Source of the DNA: Arctopsyche grandis
Taxonomy: Eukaryota > Arthropoda > Insecta > Trichoptera > Hydropsychidae
Length of the DNA stretch: 64,000 nt
NCBI RefSeq assembly: GCF_051622035.1
Contig: NC_135358.1
Coordinates: forward strand, 23,192,501 to 23,256,500
Reading direction: 5' to 3'
A program made the position numbers and the translations under genes. Positions 27,720 to 35,153 of this stretch are shown here, in pieces. The notes beneath the pieces were generated by a model. That model had not been told where the DNA came from, made no database searches, and was given only the letters and a program-made list of their open reading frames with translations. Positions within the stretch are counted from its first letter, which is position 1. The number at the start of each line of letters is the position of its first letter.

Positions 27720-28228
27720 CCGTTTGCTTGCGGCCGTCTTCTATGGAAGCTTTGGGCGACAAGTCTGTAGTGCGGCTGTCTTTCATAGAATTTCTGAACT
27801 TTGCACGGGATTTTGAGCCTTATGTGCGCCTATTTCAACTGTTTTAAGGTTCAAAATTGGTTGAATATATTACTGAGAGTTGAATACCATCTATTCAATT
27901 TGTTTAAAATGAATATATACCAGTCAAAATTAGTTTTTTGTGGAACCATACTGAAACCTCGTTTATGTGACGTCACGTCTGTTGAACAATGGCGACGATA
28001 CGTCTCAATTATATGAAGAATGATTATTTGACAATTAAGCCAAAACTACGAGATATATTATGTATTTTATCGTTTAAAATAATACTTTATGTGTTAATTA
28101 ACATATCTGGTTATTTGAGTAAATATTAAAATCTGTATCTAAGGTCGAAAACTCGATTGCAAAATTCGCGAAAAAGGTGGCCGCGTACAGGGTTTGTTCG
28201 CTATATATTTTTTGCCACAGGCAAAGGG
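27720..28228. mobile_element. piggyBac-type MITE (509 bp), TTAA-flanked
   Basis: TTAA at 27,716-27,719 and 28,229-28,232 flank inverse ends CCGTTTGCTTGCGGC and (inverse of right end) CCCTTTGCCTGTGGC. The CCCTTTGCCTG-type terminus is very close to classical piggyBac. No transposase frame. Different from the MITE at 1,020. Confidence 0.82.
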
Positions 28229-28633
28229 TTAAAAAAATGATTTTTTTTATGGTTTTTTGACGATTAGTCTTGTAGTATTTGTATGCAAAAAGCTAGTATT
28301 GGAATTAATAGTCGGATGGTTTTTCTTATTGATTGTGACTTTTAAATGCTTTAAAATAGTAATTGATTATTTAGCGAATTGTCAAATAGACTTCTTTTTC
28401 AATATTTTTTTCCATAAATTAATGAGCTTATTCTGATAATATTTCGCTTACTACTTTTTTATCTAAACATACTAATCAAGCGGTAAATTTTGATAATAAA
28501 TATAATTGTTTGAAATTCAAAATTTTGTATGCTTATATTTTAAATGCTATAAACTTATAAAGCATTTTTTTAAGTAATAAAATAATTCTTTGTCCTTTAT
28601 TTTCTTTAAAAAAATTTGAATGAATTATAATAA

Positions 28634-28799
28634 TCTAATACATAATTTCAAGACTTTGTATGTATGTAAGTTTTGGTTCGTAGAATCAGTGACGTTAAAT
28701 ATAATAAAAAAACAAATGAATTTAAATAAAATAAAATGTTTACCATTGATCAGCCATATTTAAGCGTTTTATATTACAAATACCGGGTAAAACCACTAA
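28634..28799 (+). mobile_element. Short Helitron-like element (166 bp)
   Basis: It starts TCTAATACATAATTTC after an A and ends CACTAA before a T, fitting the Helitron rule of 5'-TC, 3'-CTRR and insertion between A and T. Blocks GACTTTGTATGTAT and TTTAAGCG...TTTATATTA near the two ends match the larger element at 38,718-40,545. Confidence 0.6.
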
Positions 28800-29039
28800 T
28801 AATAAATAAATAAAAACAACGAAATTGTTTTACGTTCTTACAAGGTCACATTGCATTTCACGAAAGGGACGGCATGTACGTTTTACCTAAAGGTCTTCCT
28901 ACAGCAGACGGACTAGTGAAATATTTAGACGCCATTTTGATTAAACTGAAAACGAAACAGAACGTATGAAACAAATTTGACCAGTTGCTGCAAGTATTTA
29001 AGGTAGCCCGGTCGCTCTTTTGTTGTGAAACGAAACTAG

Positions 29040-29600
29040 TATGCAGCAGTGCTACTAGTTTGTAGGTTAGGTTTGCATCTGTTAGGGGGAGAATAAGAGG
29101 TTAGGCATTTTACCGGCTTGTGTTGTCCTCTCTTGGAGCGCGTGCGCGAAGGGGTGGGGGCGGGGGCGGGGGCGGGGGTGGGGGTGGGAGGCGGCACGGT
29201 CGTACTGCTTCGGCTCGATCTGGTGCGCCGAGTCACGGCCGCGGCTGCTGAAACACACGACAATCGACGATTAGCTATGCGATGCGATACGATACGATAC
29301 GATACGAGGAGTCTGACGAGGACGAGGACGAGGAGGTGGCCTCGCGCTCCCGCACTCGCTTACCGGGAGGGTCGTCCGCATCTTTGGAGGTGCGGCCCGA
29401 CATGTTGCTCGCGCTGAGGCTTCGACTTCAGCTTCGGCTTCGGCTTCGGCTTCGGCTTCACTCGGAACTTATGTCGATTGTCAACTCGCAGGCGGAAGCC
29501 CTACGCTGCTCACAATTTGCAAGTGCGTGTTCTCGATTCTAGGCCCGCTTGTCACGCGGCGTCCGCTGCCGGTCGGCACGACTGCACGAAAATTCATTTC
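29040..29600. promoter_or_regulatory. GC-rich block, probable Prp39 promoter/5' region
   Basis: An isolated CpG-rich block with several simple repeats: (GGGGGC)n near 29,155-29,190, (GATAC)n near 29,281-29,306, and (CTTCGG)n near 29,430-29,460. It lies upstream of the minus-strand Prp39 gene and contains a candidate coding exon. Confidence 0.5.
29364..29403 (-). CDS. Candidate upstream first coding exon of Prp39
   Basis: On the minus strand an ATG at 29,403 opens MSGRTSKDADDPP and ends one base into a codon at a strong donor (CCCG/GTAAGC, donor after 29,364). The first body exon has an acceptor-like TTGTAG at 26,016-26,014; joining there gives ...[11 protein letters not shown] in frame with the MDFVSK start. 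Phase agreement has a one-in-three chance of being accidental, so this is a plausible rather than proven N-terminus. Confidence 0.4.
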
Positions 29601-29976
29601 CTCGATTCACTTGTTTTGGGATTCGTGAATGGCAAGTGTGGCAACACCAAGCATGAGGTTATCTGAAATGAAACTGAACGTCTGCTAGGAAGAATGCAAT
29701 TGCATATGCATATTTCTTTTATCGTCCAGCTGTGGCTTATCGTTCGTCCGCTGCAGTCTCCTATTACATTTAGATAAAATGTAATCGCGGTATCCGTCGT
29801 GAATGCGATATGGCATTGTAAGAACTTAAAACAATATTTATTTATTTCTTTCTTAGAAACTTTGCAGTATGATTAGGATGTAATTTAATGCCAGGTTTTA
29901 AAAATGTCACTTAGTTTTGTCGTGCATAACATGACATTGATGATAATCACTCTCGTTTAAAACATGTAAATTTTCA

Positions 29977-30200
29977 GGTTCGGTGATTACTAGACAAATG
30001 TGAACCGGTCGCTCTAGATCGGTCACACGTGATCACCCGTCACACTAAAACTGGTCACACCCTAAAATCGGTTAACCAGTTTTCTCGTGACCGATTTTAG
30101 GGTGTGACCAGTTTTAATGTGACGGGTGATCACGTGTGACCGATCTAGAGCGACCAGTTGTCCTGTGACTGGTTCACATATGACTAGTAGTCCGTTTACC
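29977..30200. mobile_element. Palindromic MITE 'a', copy 1 (224 bp) with 9-bp duplication
   Basis: Starts GGTTCGGTGATTACTAG, ends CTAGTAGTCCGTTTACC, and is flanked on both sides by AAATTTTCA (29,968-29,976 and 30,201-30,209). Nearly the whole element is one inverted repeat (arms with CTCTAGATCGGTCACACGTG / its complement). Contains no frame. A 9-bp duplication would fit Mutator-like elements; copy 2 shows 8 bp. Confidence 0.88.
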
Positions 30201-31117
30201 AAATTTTCACTATCAAAAAAGAATCTACATACATACGTATATGTATTTTATACATAAATCAATAGCTTACGTGTATTTACAAGGCTCTTTTTTAGTTTTA
30301 CTTCGCTCTTTGGTTTGACACTATTTTCTACATTATTCCGCTCTTCCGTTTTTTATACAATTTTATATGAAAACAGTCTAATAGCGGATGTAAACCAATA
30401 TCTCCATCATCATTGTCATCGGATAAGATTTCGTCTCTCTCGTTTTCCAATTCACGCAGTTTTAATTATAAAATCACGGCACTATTCAATAATAACTCGT
30501 CTTTCATTAATTGAACACGTCATCAAAAATATGTTGGCGTTTTTTATATTCAATGCAAAATAACAAAATATACAAGTTAAATAATATCGACGCACGTAGT
30601 GTTTTATTTTTTAATAAAAAATGCAACGCGATACTGAAAAAAAAATGCTTTGGTCATCATTTTCGGGTCGAAATGTTTTACAGAAACGACAAAAAAATTT
30701 ATAGTAAGGTGATATGATTTCTAGTTATATTAAATCTATTTCATTCTAATATTTTTTGTTGATTCGTAAATATGAAATAATTCTCTGTAATTTTGCCGCT
30801 CTTTAAATTTTGACTGCTTATTCAATACTTGCTTGTATACAAACTGGAACTGGATTATTTTCGACAATGCTGATTTTATTAAAAATAATAAATATATGAA
30901 ATATGGGGCTGCAAAGCGTCCCGGTATTCCAAGATTGTTCCGGTTTCATGCCTCTGGTCCAGGCGTCCCGAAGGGTTCTTTTGGGACGGCCAATAACTGT
31001 TTTCAGATAAACTGTTTTCTGACCATTACACCTCTCATTGTTTAGAAATACCGAGTCTATAAAATCATGTGCAATGGCGTAATCATCAACGGTCACTTAG
31101 TGGATGTATCACGGCCA
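30201..31117. other. Gene-free stretch
   Basis: AT-rich. One minus-strand frame (31,096-30,818, 92 aa, with GRPKRTLRDAWTRGM) has LINE-like flavour but no recognisable domain. Nothing else seen. Confidence 0.4.
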
Positions 31118-31151
31118 GTTCGGTGACTATTTCGCACATGACGGTCATGAC

Positions 31152-31284
31152 TAAAGCCCGGACCCAGAGGGTGCCGCGTATTGTTCAAATGTTGTAAATG
31201 CATTGTTAATGGTTTGCCGAACCTTTTTTTCAAAGGATTTACAACAATGAAACAATTAGCGGCACTTTGGCTATCCTACCTCTA
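31152..31284. mobile_element. hAT-type MITE 'c', copy 1 (133 bp) with perfect 8-bp duplication
   Basis: Begins TAAAGCCCGGACC and ends GGCTATCCTACCTCTA. GTCATGAC lies directly on both sides (31,144-31,151; 31,285-31,292). Other copies at 52,769 and 63,106. The 8-bp duplication is the hAT signature. Confidence 0.9.
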
Positions 31285-31449
31285 GTCATGACGTCACTAA
31301 AATCTCGACCATGGAATATCTGTCACTAGAAAATTCCACCCATCGAGATTCAAAACGCGAACTATCACTACTATGACACTAACGACAATTTTAGTATTCC
31401 GTATTCGCGATTTTCGTGTGTGCAATCACGATGTGTGAAATTACCCATT

Positions 31450-31608
31450 GGCGTCGTCCACACACACACACACACGGTATCTATACCCGATATTTACGAA
31501 ATTTTACATAACCAGTTCCTAAATAGCAACCACAGGTTGCAATATGGGAACTGGAAATGGAAAATTTCGTAAATATCGGGTGTAGATACCGTGTGTGTGG
31601 ACGACGCC
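31450..31608. mobile_element. Palindromic MITE 'b', copy 1 (159 bp), ATT duplication
   Basis: Inverse ends GGCGTCGTCCACACACAC. Long arms include ACGGTATCTA...CCGATATTTACGAAATTT and its complement. Flanked by ATT (31,447-31,449; 31,609-31,611). GG-initial ends and a 3-bp duplication suggest PIF/Harbinger-like elements. Confidence 0.78.
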
Positions 31609-31728
31609 ATTCACCCATTTCGATAAAGGATAGATGACAAACAGTAAAATCTGAATATAAAAATTGTTTTCTTGTTTTGGAATTAAAAGTTTGCTTCGCT
31701 ATACATACTCAATTATAAATATCACTGT

Positions 31729-32644
31729 CAGTGGCATCGCTAGGGGTGGTGTCACCTAAAAAATGTTTTTTTTTATTAATTATTAATATTTGTTAATTGT
31801 TATGACCATAGATCGGCGGCTAAGTTGCTTTTGCCCACAAAAAATGGTTTACTATTGTCCTACAAAGCAAGAGAGCCAAAAAAGGTTGAAAATGGTAATT
31901 GGCAATAGTGAACCATTTTTTGTGGGGAAAAGCATCTTGTCCGCCGATCTCTGGTTATGACTTACAAGAGAGAAGCGCTTAAAGAGAAGTTAAGTTCACA
32001 CGTTGTTTCTGGATTACGTCTCCGTCTGATTTAATCAGTCAACCCTCTTACCTTTAAGTACATACGCTGATTTCTCAGGAAGTCGAACAAAAGCCAATTA
32101 AAAGCCAATTTACCAGACGGATTTCGCGGTAGCTCTATAAATACAGAAAACTGTAGCGTGCGGATCGAACACAGGACCGAGACATTTATTTTATTTTTTA
32201 TTTATTTAATAACTTTATATGCCAACACCAATGGCGGCTCGTCCATATGGGCAGTGGGGTTGCAGTCCTCCCAATACAGTACAAATGCATGTTATTTTTG
32301 TCGTCCACATGGGCTGCGGGTTTGCAGACCTCTCAGTATAGTACATATGCATGTTATTTTTATTTTCTTTTGATCACCGGTATGGGCAACGAGCTACTAC
32401 AACCCGATTAATCTCTGCAGCCTCCCCCTCCACTATGAATTCTTACGAGCCGCTACTGGCCAACACCCATGCGCTGATATTTTATCGGGTACAACACTAG
32501 TATATACAGAAACGGCAACGAAGCGTGTAGCCACTTGAGGATCGTCATACAACGAATCTGTTGAATTAGCGTTTTTCAATTAAAACAACTTGGTGTCACC
32601 CGGTGTAGACCGCACTCCTGCACGGACCTAGCGACGTCACCGTG
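31729..32644. mobile_element. CAGTGGC-ended DNA element (about 916 bp) with internal repeats
   Basis: Left end CAGTGGCATCGCTAGGGG and inverse right end CACGGTGACGTCGCTAGG are imperfect inverted repeats. Flanking 8-mers agree poorly, so the duplication has decayed or the ends are misplaced. Contains the MITE at 31,807-31,953 and a two-fold tandem repeat (about 32,240-32,360) holding ATGTTATTTTTGTCGTCCA / ATGTTATTTTTATTTTC. CAGTGGC termini occur widely among hAT-like elements. Confidence 0.5.
31807..31953. mobile_element. Palindromic MITE (147 bp) with perfect 8-bp duplication
   Basis: Inverse ends CATAGATCGGCGG / CAGAGATCGGCGG. Inner arms include CACAAAAAATGGTT and AACCATTTTTTGTG. GTTATGAC flanks both sides (31,799-31,806; 31,954-31,961). 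hAT-type duplication; no coding frame. Confidence 0.88.
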
Positions 32645-32834
32645 AATGTTGTAAGTATTATAAATCTCCAACTTCACCGTTATTCTCACTAACACTGTGG
32701 ATGTGGTCAAACTCATCAAGAGTTGCTAAACTATTATTTTTTTTTCATAAGACGTAAAGGCTACGGCGTCTAAATCTCTTGTAAAATGTAAATAATCCGA
32801 GTAAAATATAAAATATATATGGTCCTGCAAGCAA

Positions 32835-33425
32835 ACCAGCAGAATATACTAGTGGTTGCATATACTGCTTTGAACAGAATGGTCACGGGTTCAAATCCCA
32901 CTGGTTTCTGCTGGTCAGACCTTGGATTTGTGACTTCAGGTCGATCGTTTAGTATTATAGTTGCCAATTTATCTGATTTTCATTGAAACGGTTCCAACAA
33001 ATTGGCAACCTTACCCATTTTCTCGCAAAATCTCGAGTTTTCAGCAATTTCGAATTTCGCTGAATTGTATAAAATGTTGCAAATTTACAAATTTGACCAT
33101 AAATGTGTGTGGATGTGAATTGATATGTATTTACTGAATTTTCGATGAATCATTTAAAATGCTGCAAATTTATAAATTTGACCATAAATGTGTGTGGATG
33201 TGAATTGATATGTATTTACTGAATTTTCGATGAATCATTTAAAATGCTGCAAATTTATAAATTTGTTCATAGATACTCTGTGGATAATAATTTGATATGT
33301 ATTCATGTACTTTGTAAAATACTAATAATATTTGAATCAAATATACAATGTTTCTAGTCAGGAAGGTGCATTGGGGTTTCACCTGTTAAGCTTTCCTTGT
33401 ATAAATTAAAGATAAAATAAATCAT
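32835..33425 (+). mobile_element. tRNA-derived SINE with internal 85-bp tandem repeat
   Basis: A tRNA-like head spans 32,835-32,915: ACCAGCAGAA pairs perfectly with TTCTGCTGGT across the head, an A-box-like TAGTGGTTGCAT follows, and a B box GGGTTCAAATCCC lies at 32,888-32,900. The 3' region contains AGGAAGGTGCATTGGGGTTT and an A/T-rich tail (about 33,360-33,425). The same 3' region recurs inverted at 23,165 and 57,603. Between head and tail an 85-bp unit repeats about 2.5 times (33,066-33,290). Not a functional tRNA. Confidence 0.7.
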
Positions 33426-33497
33426 TAAATACGATTTCAGATGGTATATGCAGGGGATTATAATTGAAATTAAGGTAATTGGATTATTACTCACATT

Positions 33498-33980
33498 GGC
33501 GCCGTCCACACGGTTCGGTGATTACTAGTCAAATGTAAACCGGTCACAGGACAACCGGTGAGGTCTAGATCGGTCACACGTGATCACCCGTCACACTAAC
33601 ACTGGTCACGAGAAAACTGGTCACACCCGAAAACTGGTCACCAGAAGACTGGTCACACCCGAAAATTTGTCCCGAAAAAATTGGTCACACCCAAAAATTA
33701 AAAATTGGTCGAATTTTCGGGTGTGACCAGTTTTCTCGTGACTAGTTTTAGTGTGACGGGTGATCACGTGAGACCGATCTAGAGCGACCGGTTGTCCTGT
33801 GACCGGTTCACATGTGACTAGTAGTCCGTTTACCGTCCACACACAATATATCAACTAACGATATCTACTAGGTCTAGTAAATACCGCGAATCGAACGTAT
33901 GAGAGCATTGCGTTCGAACGCACTGTATTTTCTAGATTCAGTAAATATTGTTAGTTGATATCTTGTGTGTGGACGGCCCC
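33498..33980. mobile_element. MITE 'b-prime', interrupted by MITE 'a'
   Basis: Ends GGCGCCGTCCACAC and (inverse) GGGGCCGTCCACAC; flanks ATT/ATT (33,495-33,497; 33,981-33,983). Arms CAACTAACGATATC and GATATC-side complement GTTAGTTGATATC. Without the 'a' insertion and its duplication it is about 152 bp. Confidence 0.75.
33512..33834. mobile_element. Palindromic MITE 'a', copy 2 (323 bp), inside MITE 'b-prime'
   Basis: GGTTCGGTGATTACTAGTC to GTAGTCCGTTTACC, flanked by GTCCACAC (33,504-33,511; 33,835-33,842), which is sequence of the host MITE. About 100 bp longer than copy 1 because the centre holds several short repeats of ACTGGTCACACCCGAAAA. Confidence 0.88.
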
Positions 33981-34229
33981 ATTGCGATGATCACAAAGAC
34001 AATTTTTGCTATAAAAACCACGAATGCGGAATATTTGCCACTCGAGTTTTCGTTTGTATGATGGACTTTTCGGCTGCCAGATGTTCCGTCATAGAGATTT
34101 TAGTGACTTTTGAGGGGGCGCTTTGTGACCAACGAAATTAAATGTGTCGACGTACACGCAGGGAATATATTTTTAGGCAGTGTGCACGCGATGGAAAAAG
34201 TAGGTAATTGGCAAGTGGCAGATGGCGAT

Positions 34230-34700
34230 GGCAACCCCGCAGTGTCGCTTTCTCGCGGGCGGCGCGAGCGGCTGCGGCCGTCGCCTCCCGCACTCTAGCG
34301 CTCTCGCTTTCGTTCTCGTTCTCGCTCTCGCTCTCGCTCTCACTCTCACTCTTCGGCCCTCCGCCCCCGAGCCGCGGCCCCCCCCCGGCCCCCTGCCCCT
34401 CGGCCCCTCCGTTGACACGCGTCGTCGTGCCATTGCGCCATTTCACCGTTCATCGTTCGTCGTTCGTCGTTCACCGTTCACCGTTCACCGTCTCGCTGTC
34501 CTACATTGCATTGCATTGCGTCGAGTTGCCTCGGCTGGGTGGGAAACGCCCCTCGGAGTGCGCCCCCGGCCCCCCGCCCCCGCCCCCGCCCCCGCCCCAC
34601 TCTCGGATCGCTCTTCATTCAGGTATCGCCATCTTTTCGACACCTTCACCTTCACCTCACCTCACCTCACCTCACCTCTCCTCACCTCCATACACTCCCA
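34230..34700 (+). promoter_or_regulatory. GC-rich 5' region of ARID4
   Basis: GC-rich block with (TCTCGC)n/(TCTCAC)n at about 34,300-34,355, CCCGCC repeats near 34,570-34,600 and CACCT repeats near 34,650-34,680. TTCAG/GTATCG near 34,622 is a plausible donor of a non-coding first exon. Frames open here (up to 191 aa) are compositional. Confidence 0.5.
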
Positions 34701-35153
34701 TAAACACAACACTGTTCCAATTTTATTCCCATATTTATATTTTCAATTTTCAATTAAAATATAATTCATTTGTCTTATTATAGTGTGTCAATAAAAATAT
34801 TTATTTATATTTGTTGTATCGATTGGTTTTTCTCTTTTGAATTTTATATTTTGTTTCAATGCCATTTCTGCTATTTGCACAATATAATATAATAAAAAAA
34901 GACACGTATCGAAAATTTTTCACATTCCTGTACGTACATATATATACATCTTGTGCAATATCGTTTGGTCATACGATTCGAGCAAATGTCTAAAAATCAT
35001 CAAAAGTGACCCGCGTTGAATGTTCTTTGTGTTCGATCGAAAATGACAGATTCAGACGGTGCAATATTTTGACTATATTTTCTTATCTGTTGCAGGATCA
35101 TCATTCATGAGGGTTTTTACAGAGTATAAACGCAGATTATAAAATAATCAGCT

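Larger units (their letters stand above)
26014..29363. other. Stretch upstream of the main Prp39 coding exons
   Basis: If the 29,364 exon is real, this is Prp39's first intron. It contains a piggyBac-type MITE (27,720-28,228) and a short Helitron-like element (28,634-28,799). Otherwise it is AT-rich with no coding sequence seen. Confidence 0.5.
31118..31620. mobile_element. Diverged MITE 'm' copy carrying two nested MITEs
   Basis: Left end GTTCGGTGACTATTTCGC corresponds to the 'm' terminus. After the element at 31,152-31,284 the 'm' interior resumes (GTCACTAAAATCTCGACC, matching GTCACTAAAATCTCAATC in the 6,692 copy). A second MITE (31,450-31,608) sits near the other end. The right boundary is approximate. 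Confidence 0.6.
33474..34130. mobile_element. MITE 'm' copy split by nested insertions
   Basis: GGTAATTGGATTATTACTCACATT before 33,498 and GCGATGATCACAAAGACAATT after 33,983 read continuously as the 'm' sequence of 6,692 (GGTAAACGGATTATTGCGCAAATT-GCGATCG...) once the insert and one ATT are removed. Right part (CATAGAGATTTTAGTGAC) matches; the outer right end has decayed. Confidence 0.75.

Noticed and set aside
32835-32915. Functional tRNA gene
   Set aside because: It has a B box and a pairing end stem, but the D and anticodon arms do not fold canonically and it continues into a repetitive tail; a SINE head fits better.
34138-34783. Frames of 86-191 aa on both strands before ARID4
   Set aside because: Low-complexity products of CT-rich and CCCGCC-type repeats in a GC-rich 5' region.
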